Source: Flavobacteriaceae bacterium (GTDB lineage Bacteria > Bacteroidota > Bacteroidia > Flavobacteriales > Flavobacteriaceae). From it: DNA of 64,000 bases. A program made the translations under genes and the position numbers. The stretch spans positions 124,001 to 188,000 of the forward strand of contig JAIPBH010000008.1 in NCBI GenBank assembly GCA_021739635.1, written 5' to 3'. The notes beneath the pieces are model-generated. The model ran no database searches. It saw only the letters and a program-made list of their open reading frames with translations, and was not told the DNA's origin. The stretch's first letter is position 1. Each line of letters starts with the position of its first letter. Shown here piece by piece: positions 19,746 to 29,377 of the stretch.

Positions 19746-20504
19746 TTATAATGCTCTTACCCAAATATTTCTATAACTTACTCTACTGTTATCTCCATGA
19801 TCCTGAAGTTTTATAGGTGCATCTCCATGAGCTATATTTTTGGGCCAACCAATATATTCTGTAGTACCTTTAATTTCGTAATGGTCTTGAATTAATACTC
19901 CGTTATGAAGTACTGTAATCGTGGCCGATTTTGTTTTATTTCCTTCAGAATCAAATTCTGGCTTATGATAAATAATATCATAAGAATTCCAATCTCCTGT
20001 TTTTGATGAAGCTTTAGCCAAAGGAATAGATTGCTTGTAAATAGAGCCTACTTGCCCATTTACATAAGTATCGTTGTCATTATTATCTAAAACTTGAACT
20101 TCATATCTGTTTTGAAGAAATATACCACTATTGCTTTTACTTTGATTAGAACCCGTGTTTTCTGGAGAGGAACGCCATTCTATGTGCAATTGAATGTTTC
20201 CAAAATTTCTTTTGGTTTGAATATCACCAGTTTTATTTTTAACAGTCATACTACCATCACCATTCAAAATCCATTTTACTTCAGTTGAATCAGCAGCAGT
20301 AACCCATTCATCAAAATTAGCTCCATCAAAAAGCACAATAGCATCTAAAGGTATTTTAGTTTCAGAATCTACTGTAACCACTTTAGGTTTAGGCTCCCAA
20401 ATTTCAGTCTCCTCTGGTTTTGTTGGCTCTTGCGCAAAAGCTATAGTAACATTAGACACAAAAATTAGCATAGCAAAAATTAAAATTGTAACTAGTTTTT
20501 TCAT
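19746..20504 (-). CDS. DUF1080 (3-keto-disaccharide hydrolase-like) secreted protein
   Basis: LFDGANFDEWV, SNSGIFLQNRYEVQVLDN, signal peptide. Confidence 0.88.
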   Translation of the reverse strand: MKKLVTILIFAMLIFVSNVTIAFAQEPTKPEETEIWEPKPKVVTVDSETKIPLDAIVLFDGANFDEWVTAADSTEVKWILNGDGSMTVKNKTGDIQTKRNFGNIQLHIEWRSSPENTGSNQSKSNSGIFLQNRYEVQVLDNNDNDTYVNGQVGSIYKQSIPLAKASSKTGDWNSYDIIYHKPEFDSEGNKTKSATITVLHNGVLIQDHYEIKGTTEYIGWPKNIAHGDAPIKLQDHGDNSRVSYRNIWVRAL

Positions 20505-20525
20505 TGTTAAGTTTTTTATTTTATT

Positions 20526-21581
20526 TTAAATACCGAGTATTCTTCTTAATTGGTCTTCATCAGTTTTTCCTCCACCAGCAAAATCATCAAATGCTTTATT
20601 AGTTGCTTCAATAATATGATTTGATATAAAGGAAACACCTTCTTTAGCACCTTGTTCTGGGCTTTTAATAACACATTCCCATTCTAAAACAGCCCAAACA
20701 TCACAACCATACTCAGTTAATTTTGAGAATACTTTTTTAAAATTGACTTGACCGTCACCAGGAGAACGATACCGTCCAGCTCTATCTTTCCAATCGTTAT
20801 AGCCACCAAAAGTTCCTTTTTTCCCTGTTGGATTAAACTCAGAATCTTTTACATGAAACGCCTTAATAAATTGATGATAATGATCTATATATGAAATGTA
20901 ATCTAGTTGTTGAAGCACAAAATGTGATGGATCATATAAAATATTTACTCGTTTATGGTTTCTTGTAGCTGCCAAAAAACGTTCGAAAGTATCACCATCA
21001 TGAATGTCTTCAACTGGATGTACTTCATAACAAACATCGACGCCATTCTCATCAAACGTATTTAGAATTGGTAACCAGCGGTTAGCAAGTTCTTTAAAAC
21101 CCATTTCAACCAATCCTTTGGGTTGTTGTGGCCATGGATGCATCATTGGCCATAATAATGACCCTGAAAATGTAGCATGTGCTTTTAAATTTAGTCTTCT
21201 ACTTGCTATGGCGGCATGTTTCATTTCCTGAATAGCCCATGCTGTTCTGTCTTTTGGCTTCCCTTTTAAATGGTCTGGAGAAAAAACATCAAACATGATA
21301 TCATGAGCTGGATGAACTGCCACTAACTGACCTTGAATATGTGTAGAAAGTTCTGTCAATTCTAAACCATAGGAATTTATTTTCCCTAATAAATCATCAC
21401 AATAAGTTTGACTTTCTGCTGCTTTTGATAAATCAATTAAACGCGGATCTAACGTTGGCATTTGAATACCTTTATAACCCAAATCACTTGCCCATTTACA
21501 CAACCCATCCAATGAATTGAATGGTGCTTTATCATCCATAAATTGTGCTAAAAATATAGCTGGTCCTTTTATTGTTTGCAT
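20526..21581 (-). CDS. sugar phosphate isomerase/epimerase (AP_endonuc_2 TIM barrel)
   Basis: YEVHPVEDIHDG, ILYDPSHFVLQQ, AFHVKDSEF. Confidence 0.88.
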   Translation of the reverse strand: MQTIKGPAIFLAQFMDDKAPFNSLDGLCKWASDLGYKGIQMPTLDPRLIDLSKAAESQTYCDDLLGKINSYGLELTELSTHIQGQLVAVHPAHDIMFDVFSPDHLKGKPKDRTAWAIQEMKHAAIASRRLNLKAHATFSGSLLWPMMHPWPQQPKGLVEMGFKELANRWLPILNTFDENGVDVCYEVHPVEDIHDGDTFERFLAATRNHKRVNILYDPSHFVLQQLDYISYIDHYHQFIKAFHVKDSEFNPTGKKGTFGGYNDWKDRAGRYRSPGDGQVNFKKVFSKLTEYGCDVWAVLEWECVIKSPEQGAKEGVSFISNHIIEATNKAFDDFAGGGKTDEDQLRRILGI

Positions 21582-22726
21582 TATTCTACATTTTCAATAT
21601 TCACCCAAACATTTCCTTTTTGGTGAGATTCTACAGCTTTTTCTATAAAGTTCATACCTCTTACACCATCAATCATGTTTGGGAATTCCCCATGATTATA
21701 AGGCTCTTTGTTAATGGCTTTTGAAACACCTTTGTAAATGTTACCCATAGAATCAAAAATACCTTCAGGATGACCTGGCGGTAATTTGGTTCCATCTAAT
21801 GACAACTCAGAATTATAAGAATGTCCAGGTTTTAAAATGCGAAGTGGTTTTCCGTCTTCCATTAAATAAAGGTAATTAGGATTTTCTTGTTCCCATTTTA
21901 ATCCGGCTTTATCGCCATATATTTTTACTATAAAACTATTCTCTTCACCAGTTGCAATTTGACTGGTGCAGATAACCCCTTTTGCGTTATTGCTGCAACG
22001 TAATAAAACCGTTCCATCAATATCCATTTTATTGTCTGAATATAGGTAATTTAAATCGGCTAAAACAGATTCAATTCTTAATCCTGACACAAATTCAATC
22101 ATATCAAAAGCGTGCGTACCAATGTCGCCAATACAACAACTTATTCCAGATTTTTCAGGGTTTAATCTCCAAGTTGAAGATCTTTTGTCTTTATCATGAA
22201 TGATTGGATTTATCCAACCTTGATAATATTGAGCATCAACTTTTTGAATTTTTCCCAATTCACCGTTTTTTATCATTTCGCGCATTTGACGAATCATTGG
22301 GTAACCTGTGTAGGTGTAAGTAACCGCAAAAACCGTTTGAGATTTTTTTAAAGTTTCATTTAGAATTTTAGCTTCTTCATAAGTTGTTGTCATTGGCTTT
22401 TCACAAATAACATGAAAGCCATTTTCTAAAAGTTTTTTTGCCATTGGAAAATGAAGGAAATTAGGTGTAAGTATTGATACCACTTGCATTCTTTCATCTT
22501 TTGAAAGTTTTAATTCTTCCTCTATTAAGGTGTCAAAATCTCTATAGATTCTATTTGTTGGCAAACCAATTTTTTCAGCAAAACCAATATTTTCTTCCCA
22601 AATTGGATTAAAAATGCCCCCAACAATTTGATACTTATCAAACATTGCTGATGCAATTCTATGCAAAACTCCTATTAAAGAATCACCTCCTCCTCCTAAT
22701 ATTCCTAATCTAATTTTTGTACTCAT
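21581..22726 (-). CDS. Gfo/Idh/MocA family oxidoreductase (cytoplasmic)
   Basis: Rossmann GILGGGGDSLIG, CEKPMTTTYEEA. Confidence 0.9.
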   Translation of the reverse strand: MSTKIRLGILGGGGDSLIGVLHRIASAMFDKYQIVGGIFNPIWEENIGFAEKIGLPTNRIYRDFDTLIEEELKLSKDERMQVVSILTPNFLHFPMAKKLLENGFHVICEKPMTTTYEEAKILNETLKKSQTVFAVTYTYTGYPMIRQMREMIKNGELGKIQKVDAQYYQGWINPIIHDKDKRSSTWRLNPEKSGISCCIGDIGTHAFDMIEFVSGLRIESVLADLNYLYSDNKMDIDGTVLLRCSNNAKGVICTSQIATGEENSFIVKIYGDKAGLKWEQENPNYLYLMEDGKPLRILKPGHSYNSELSLDGTKLPPGHPEGIFDSMGNIYKGVSKAINKEPYNHGEFPNMIDGVRGMNFIEKAVESHQKGNVWVNIENVE

Positions 22727-22736
22727 TAATAATTGT

Positions 22737-23972
22737 TTAAGCTTTATATTCTACTTTTTCATTTTTAAATAATACTGCAAAAAATATAAAAACACCTATT
22801 GCAAATAAGGCTGGAAAAAGCCATACATCTTGCCAGCTATGCGAACCATCTAATAATTTATTTTTATCTACAATTTGCCCGGCAACCCAAAAACCGACCA
22901 GCATCCCAACTCCATAAGTTGCTAATGTAATTAACCCTTGAGCAGCACTTTTTACTTTATCTCCAGCTTTAGAATCTGTATAAATTTGACCGGATACAAA
23001 GAAAAAATCATAACAAATACCATGTAACGCAATACCAATAACAAGCATAAAGAATAAATCTCCTGAATTTCCATAAGCAAACAAGATATATCTAATAGCC
23101 CATGCTAACATGCCAAAAAGTATTGTTTTTTTAAATCCATATTTTTTAAAGAAAAAAGGTAATAACAACATAAACCCTACTTCAGATGCTTGTCCTAAAG
23201 TCATTTTGCCTGTAGGATTTTCAACACCTATTTCGGATAAAAAAAGATTTGTATTCTGATAATAAAAAGCCAGTGGAATACAAATTAATACAGATGAAAC
23301 AAAGAATACTAAAAAATTTCTGTCTTTTAATAGCTTTAGCGCATCCAATCCAAGGATGTCTTTAATGGTGACTTTTTCATCTTTTGATACACTAGGTGGT
23401 GTTTTTGGTAAAAAGAAACTAAATAATCCTAATACTAATGAAACAACTGAAACCATTAAAAAAGTATTTTGTAATAATCCTTTATCTCCTTCAATTTCAG
23501 GATTTGGATCCCAATTGAAAACATAGCTTATGGCCAAGCCAGCTAATATCCAACCAATAGTTCCCCAAACTCTTATAAAAGGAAACTGTTTTGCAGGATC
23601 ATTCATTTGATTAAATGATACCGAATTAACCAATGCTAACGTTGGCATATAAGCAATCATGTATCCTAAAATGTAAGGGTAAAATGTTTCAAATTCAGTT
23701 GATTGTGACATTTGATACATTAAAACTGCACCTATTAGATGTAAAACACCAAGAATTTTTTCAGCATTAAAAAACCTGTCTGCTATTAATCCAATAATAA
23801 ACGGTGCTATTATAGCACCCCAAGATTGCGTAGAATAAGCCATACCTGTTTCTGCGCCAGTAGCATTTAAATTATTGCCCATAAAAGTTCCAAGGGTTAC
23901 AAACCAGCCTCCCCAAATAAAAAATTCAAGGAACATCATAAATGATAACTGATACTGTGTTGTTTTTTTCAT
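22737..23972 (-). CDS. MFS nucleoside/sugar permease (NupG/NHS-type)
   Basis: MMFLEFFIWGGWFVTLGTFM, 12 TM pattern. Confidence 0.85.
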   Translation of the reverse strand: MKKTTQYQLSFMMFLEFFIWGGWFVTLGTFMGNNLNATGAETGMAYSTQSWGAIIAPFIIGLIADRFFNAEKILGVLHLIGAVLMYQMSQSTEFETFYPYILGYMIAYMPTLALVNSVSFNQMNDPAKQFPFIRVWGTIGWILAGLAISYVFNWDPNPEIEGDKGLLQNTFLMVSVVSLVLGLFSFFLPKTPPSVSKDEKVTIKDILGLDALKLLKDRNFLVFFVSSVLICIPLAFYYQNTNLFLSEIGVENPTGKMTLGQASEVGFMLLLPFFFKKYGFKKTILFGMLAWAIRYILFAYGNSGDLFFMLVIGIALHGICYDFFFVSGQIYTDSKAGDKVKSAAQGLITLATYGVGMLVGFWVAGQIVDKNKLLDGSHSWQDVWLFPALFAIGVFIFFAVLFKNEKVEYKA

Positions 23973-24010
23973 GTATTAAAAAAGTTTAGTTAGTTGATTA
24001 TTTAAGATTT

Positions 24011-24994
24011 TTACTTTAGTAACGCTACAGAATTTAATAGTAATTCTTTTGTTGCTATTATGCCCTCTTTTTCGTTTAATCTTGTGCCTTCATATTCAAC
24101 ACCTATAAAGTTTGTGTAACCAGATTCTTTAACCAATTGTAATATTCTAGGATAATCTAAAGTTGTTTCATTACCGTTTTCATCAAAATCATAAGATTTA
24201 GCACTTACCGCCTTTGCAGCTGTTAGCATCATTTCAATTCCTTGATATTTGTCTGGATACTCTTCTAAACATTCTCCCCATTGAGCACCATCTTTTCTTT
24301 TAATACACCAGTTTCCAAAATCTGGTAACGTACCACAGTTTGACATATTAACTTGATGGATAGCTTCCATTAATTTTGGAGCATCAGAGGATAACCATCC
24401 ATGATTTTCGCAAAGTACATTGATGTTTTTTGTTGCGGCATATTCTGATAGTTTTTTAAGACCATCTACAACGGTTATTTTCCAAACCTCTGGATCATTG
24501 GTTCCAAAAGTATTGACTCTTATTGAGTGGCATCCTAATTTTTGAGCGGCATCTACCCATTTTTTATGATTTTCAACCGCTTGGTTTCTTTTAACTTCAT
24601 CAGGATCAGCTAAGTCACCTTCACCATCAACCATAATTAACACATTTTGCATACCACTTAATTGACTCATTATGTTTAATGAATCAATCACTTTTTCAAT
24701 GCCTAATAATTCAATTTTATCGTTATAAAGTTGACTAACATATTCTAAGCCTTCAAAACCCATATCTTTTGCCATGGAAGCAAATTGAAAAGGATCTCCT
24801 CCTTGTTCATTTACAAATACATGTAAAGACCATTGCGCTAATGATAATTTAAAAAATGGCTTTGATTCTTGAACTTCGGTTTGTGTAGTTTCCTTATTCT
24901 CTTCCTTCTTACCATTTACACAATCAAAAAAAACGAGAAAAAAAAGTAAAATAACAATTTGGGAGATTCGTTTTAAAAGAATTTTTGTTTTCAT
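24011..24994 (-). CDS. sugar phosphate isomerase/epimerase-like lipoprotein (hydroxypyruvate isomerase-like)
   Basis: TIM barrel pattern LCENHGW, GTLPDFGNWCIKR, IGVEYEG; N-terminal signal/lipobox-like FFDCVNG. Confidence 0.83.
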   Translation of the reverse strand: MKTKILLKRISQIVILLFFLVFFDCVNGKKEENKETTQTEVQESKPFFKLSLAQWSLHVFVNEQGGDPFQFASMAKDMGFEGLEYVSQLYNDKIELLGIEKVIDSLNIMSQLSGMQNVLIMVDGEGDLADPDEVKRNQAVENHKKWVDAAQKLGCHSIRVNTFGTNDPEVWKITVVDGLKKLSEYAATKNINVLCENHGWLSSDAPKLMEAIHQVNMSNCGTLPDFGNWCIKRKDGAQWGECLEEYPDKYQGIEMMLTAAKAVSAKSYDFDENGNETTLDYPRILQLVKESGYTNFIGVEYEGTRLNEKEGIIATKELLLNSVALLK

Positions 24995-25090
24995 TTTTTA
25001 GTTTTTTGAAAGTTTGAAATTGAAAAATATAAAATCAATTAACCAAACTTGTGTATATTTATTCAGTGAAAAAAATTGAACATATAAAAA

Positions 25091-26113
25091 TCATAAAATA
25101 ACCTCTAGATTTTTTTGACGATATTCTAAAGGAGTACATTTTTCTTGCTTTTTAAAAACTGTTGAAAAATACTGGCTAGTTGAAAAACCGCAAGCAAAAG
25201 CTACTTCAGAAACAGTAAGGAAATTTTTTTTAATTAAAATTTGTTTTGATAGCTCAATTCGTTTCATCATCAAATAACGCATTGGCGTTAAGTTAGTTAA
25301 TTGTTTGCAATGATGTGTAAATCTGGTTAAACCAACTCCTGCCGATTTTGCCATACTTTCAATGGTCCATGCCTCCAATAAATTATTATCAAGTTCGCTT
25401 AAAAATAATTTTACACTTCTGGAACTATCTGTTAGTTGTTCATTTAATTCCACTTCTTCTTCCACCAATAAATCTAGAAGAAGTATAAGTAAGTAATTAA
25501 TTAACAGTCTAATTCTTGAAGAATTACTTCCTTCAATATCTGTATCAACAGCCTTTCCTAATCTTTGAAAACAATCTCTAATACGCTTATCTGCCTTCCA
25601 TATAATTTTCTCGTTTTGCCTTAATATAATAGTTAGTTTTTCAAGATCATTTGGAGCCAACATAATCCAATCTGGCCAAACCCAATTTTGATGAGGTCTT
25701 CTAACATCCAAATCTAAAATAACCCAATAAAACTTACCCATTCCAATTGATGGACAACCTACTTTATGCACTTCCCATGGCCTAGTGATAGTAAGGTAGT
25801 TAGGCAAAAGCTCCATCTCTTTATTTTGCTGAGCATAAGGCATGGTTCCAGATTCTAAAAAATGAATTTCAATACCCTCATTTCTATGCCAATCTAAACC
25901 CCAATCCTGTGGTTCATTAGCATCCCAATAACCTACACTGTTCAAACCTAATGTGTCATCGGTTAATCTATCTCCAGGATAGGTATATCTAGCTAGAGCT
26001 TTAAATTTTAATTTCTTTCTTTTTACAGCATCAATTAAGGGCAAACAGGTATCAGCCTGATAAACAATTCCATCTGCTTCAAAAGGTGCTATTTTTTGTA
26101 TATTTATCTTCAC
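25091..26113 (-). CDS. AraC family transcriptional regulator
   Basis: C-terminal HTH: MAKSAGVGLTRFTHHCKQLTNLTPMRYLMMKRIELSKQIL...VAFACGFSTSQYFSTVFKK. Confidence 0.9.
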   Translation of the reverse strand: MKINIQKIAPFEADGIVYQADTCLPLIDAVKRKKLKFKALARYTYPGDRLTDDTLGLNSVGYWDANEPQDWGLDWHRNEGIEIHFLESGTMPYAQQNKEMELLPNYLTITRPWEVHKVGCPSIGMGKFYWVILDLDVRRPHQNWVWPDWIMLAPNDLEKLTIILRQNEKIIWKADKRIRDCFQRLGKAVDTDIEGSNSSRIRLLINYLLILLLDLLVEEEVELNEQLTDSSRSVKLFLSELDNNLLEAWTIESMAKSAGVGLTRFTHHCKQLTNLTPMRYLMMKRIELSKQILIKKNFLTVSEVAFACGFSTSQYFSTVFKKQEKCTPLEYRQKNLEVIL

Positions 26114-26217
26114 TGAAAAAAATTAAACACAATTAACATGCAAAATACTTATTTTGGCGTAAAATGTATAATTTTAGACATATTTAATTATCAATTTAAT
26201 AAAAAATTCGCTTTTAA

Positions 26218-27942
26218 ATGAACAATACTAATTTTAAAGTTTCAGAAGAAGAATTCGACGCCATCGTTGTTGGAACTGGTATCTCTGGAGGATGGGCAGC
26301 CAAAGAGCTTTGTGAAAATGGTTTAAAAACTCTAGTACTTGAACGTGGTAGAATGGTTAAACATATAGAAGATTACCCAACGGCAAATTTGGACCCTTGG
26401 GATTTTCCAAATGGAGGAGATGCTACTAGAGAAACCATAGAGAGAATGCCTAAACAGCACAGAACTGGATATGTAACACAAGAAGCTCGGAAACATTTTT
26501 TTGTAGATGATATAAAGCATCCATATAATGAAGATAGAAGATTTGATTGGATTAGAGGATATCATGTTGGCGGTCGTTCATTAATGTGGGGAAGACAAAG
26601 TTATAGATTGAGTGATATTGATTTTGAAGCAAATAAAAAAGATGGTATTGCTGTAGATTGGCCAGTGCGATATAAAGATATTGAACCATGGTATGACAGA
26701 GTGGAAGAATTTATTGGGGTAAGTGGAGAGAACTTAGGATTAAAACAATTACCAGACCAAAAGTTATTAAAACCCATGAACCTTAATTGTGTTGAAGAAC
26801 ATTTAAAAAGTAAAGTTGCAGAAAATTTTGATGATGGCAGACTTATAACTATTGGAAGAACTGCTCATATTACTGAAGGCACAAAACCAGGTTTAGGTAG
26901 AAGTACGTGTCAATATAGAAATAGATGTATGAGAGGCTGTCCTTTTGGAGCTTATTTCAGTAGTAATTCATCTACACTCCCAACAGCTGAGGCCACAGGA
27001 AATATGACTTTAAGACCAAATTCCATAGTTCATGAAGTTATCTATGATGATGTCACCAAAAAAGCAACCGGAGTTAAAGTGATTGATGCAGAAACCAAAG
27101 AATCAATTATATATAATGCCAAAGTTATTTTCTTATGTGCCTCTGCCATGGCATCAGCATCTATCTTATTACAATCAAAGTCTGAACGTTTTCCAAACGG
27201 CTTAGGGAATGATAGTGGTGAGTTAGGGCACAATGTTATGGATCATCATTTTCATGTTGGTGCACAAGCAATAGCTGATGGTTTTGAAGATAAATATACT
27301 AAAGGAAGAAGAGCAAATGGTATATACATTCCAAGGTTTAGGAACCTTGGTGGCAATACTGATACAAAAGAATTTATAAGAGGTTATGGCTATCAAGGAA
27401 GTGCTTCAAGAAGCAGTATATCAGAATCTGTTGCTGAATTAAAATATGGACCAAAATTGAAAGAAGCCATTTTGAAACCTGGTGAATGGACAGTTGCCAT
27501 TACAGCTTTTGGAGAAACACTTCCAGATCACAAAAATAGAATGTATTTAGATTACAATAAACTTGACGAATGGGGTTTACCAACGGTAACTTTTGATGCC
27601 GATTTTGGAGAAAATGAACTTGCTATGCGTAAAGATATGCAAGAGCAAGCAGTAAAAATGCTTGAAGCCGCAGGTTTTAAAGAAGTTGTAGGTTATGATA
27701 ATGTAGAAGGAAGAGCCATGGGATTAGGTATACATGAAATGGGAACTGCTAGGATGGGTAGAGACCCAAAAACTTCAGTTTTAAATGAATACAATCAAGT
27801 ACATGCCTGTCAAAATGTTTATGTAACCGATGGCTCTTTCATGACATCAGCTGGTTGTCAAAACCCTTCATTAACATACATGGCATTTACTGCTAGAGCT
27901 GCAAATCATGCCGCAGAACAATTGAAAAAAAATAACGCCTAA
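26218..27942 (+). CDS. GMC family FAD-dependent oxidoreductase (glucoside/gluconate dehydrogenase-like large subunit)
   Basis: AIVVGTGISGGWAAKEL, GGRSLMWGRQSYR, HEMGTARMGRDPKTSVLN, VTDGSFMTSAGCQNPSLTYMA. Confidence 0.92.
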   Translation: MNNTNFKVSEEEFDAIVVGTGISGGWAAKELCENGLKTLVLERGRMVKHIEDYPTANLDPWDFPNGGDATRETIERMPKQHRTGYVTQEARKHFFVDDIKHPYNEDRRFDWIRGYHVGGRSLMWGRQSYRLSDIDFEANKKDGIAVDWPVRYKDIEPWYDRVEEFIGVSGENLGLKQLPDQKLLKPMNLNCVEEHLKSKVAENFDDGRLITIGRTAHITEGTKPGLGRSTCQYRNRCMRGCPFGAYFSSNSSTLPTAEATGNMTLRPNSIVHEVIYDDVTKKATGVKVIDAETKESIIYNAKVIFLCASAMASASILLQSKSERFPNGLGNDSGELGHNVMDHHFHVGAQAIADGFEDKYTKGRRANGIYIPRFRNLGGNTDTKEFIRGYGYQGSASRSSISESVAELKYGPKLKEAILKPGEWTVAITAFGETLPDHKNRMYLDYNKLDEWGLPTVTFDADFGENELAMRKDMQEQAVKMLEAAGFKEVVGYDNVEGRAMGLGIHEMGTARMGRDPKTSVLNEYNQVHACQNVYVTDGSFMTSAGCQNPSLTYMAFTARAANHAAEQLKKNNA

Positions 27943-27952
27943 ACATTTTAAA

Positions 27953-28549
27953 ATGAAAAGAAGAGAAGCATTAAAAAATTTAGGTTTTGCTACAGGGTTT
28001 TTTGTTGCAACACCAACTATTGTTAGTTTATTACAAAGTTGTACTAGTGATGTTAAAACTTGGATTCCAGAATTTTTAAGTCCAGAACAAGGTGTTGTAT
28101 TAATCAACTTAGTTGATATTATTTTACCAAAAACAGATTTGCCATCAGCAACAGAAATGAATGTTCCCCAATTCATTGATAAATACATCAATGAAGTATT
28201 TGATGATGAATCCCAAGCACAAATTAAAACAGCTTTTAGCACATTGGTTTCCATACTTAAACCAAACGCAGAAGAACCTATTGACAAATTAACCCCAGAA
28301 GATTACAAAGCGCTTTTAGATAAGCACATGCTAATAAAAGGAGAAATTGATGAAGAAAGAGAAGCTAATCCAGAGTCATTAGATATGACAAAATCTGAAT
28401 TTTTAAACACATTAAAATGGATGACAATCAATGCTTATGTTACTACAGAACAAATTGGTGAAACCGTTTTAAAGTATGACCCAATTCCAGCAGCATATTA
28501 CTGTGGAGATTTACAAGAATTAACTGGTGGAAAATCATGGTCTCTTTAA
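27953..28549 (+). CDS. gluconate 2-dehydrogenase subunit 3 family protein, Tat-like signal
   Basis: MKRREALKNLGFATGFF twin-Arg N-terminus; family-typical LVDIILPKTDLPSA. Confidence 0.85.
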   Translation: MKRREALKNLGFATGFFVATPTIVSLLQSCTSDVKTWIPEFLSPEQGVVLINLVDIILPKTDLPSATEMNVPQFIDKYINEVFDDESQAQIKTAFSTLVSILKPNAEEPIDKLTPEDYKALLDKHMLIKGEIDEEREANPESLDMTKSEFLNTLKWMTINAYVTTEQIGETVLKYDPIPAAYYCGDLQELTGGKSWSL

Positions 28550-28570
28550 TTTTATAAGACTTAAGTTTTT

Positions 28571-29359
28571 ATGAGTATAATTCGTTTTACAAGTAAATTA
28601 CTAGTTTTAACTTTACTAGCCTTAGTTTTTACAAATTGTCAAAATAAAGACAAAAAAGAAACAGAACACTGGATAAAACTTTTTAATGGCAAAGACTTAA
28701 CTGGATGGTTTGTCAAAATAAGTGGTTATCAACTAAACGAAAATATTCACAATACTTTTAGAGTTGAAGATGGGCTTTTAAAAGTTTCATATGATGGTTA
28801 TGAGGATTTTAGCAAATCATTTGGTCATATTTTTTATAAAAACCCCTATTCAAATTATATTTTAAAACTTCAATATAGGTTTGTAGGCGAACAAGCCAAA
28901 GGAGGACAAGAATGGGCTAAAAAAAATAATGGCATTATGATTCATTGTCAATCTCCAGAAAGCATGGAGTTAAACCAAGCATTTCCTGTGTCTTTAGAAG
29001 TACAACTTTTAGGTGGTATTGAAGAAAATGTTGAACGCCCAACGGGCAACCTTTGTACTCCAGGAATGCATGTAACAATGAATGGCCAATTGATAACTGA
29101 ACATTGTATAACATCATCTTCTCCAACTTTTCATGGTGAAGAATGGATTGAAGCAGAAGTTGAAGTTCATAATGATTCACTTATCACTCACAAAATAAAT
29201 GGTAAAATAGTCATGTCATATTCAAAACCTGTTATTGGTGGTGAATTTAATACCTCGTTTAAAGAAGGTGAACCCGTAAAAAGCGGTTATATTTCATTAC
29301 AAAGTGAAAGCCATCCAATTGAATTTAAAAATATAGAATTACTAGAATTAAAATCATAA
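28571..29359 (+). CDS. DUF1080 (3-keto-disaccharide hydrolase-like) lipoprotein
   Basis: LFNGKDLTGWFVK, NNGIMIHCQSPESM; lipobox VFTNCQN. Confidence 0.88.
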   Translation: MSIIRFTSKLLVLTLLALVFTNCQNKDKKETEHWIKLFNGKDLTGWFVKISGYQLNENIHNTFRVEDGLLKVSYDGYEDFSKSFGHIFYKNPYSNYILKLQYRFVGEQAKGGQEWAKKNNGIMIHCQSPESMELNQAFPVSLEVQLLGGIEENVERPTGNLCTPGMHVTMNGQLITEHCITSSSPTFHGEEWIEAEVEVHNDSLITHKINGKIVMSYSKPVIGGEFNTSFKEGEPVKSGYISLQSESHPIEFKNIELLELKS

Positions 29360-29377
29360 CATAAATCCTTTTTACAA

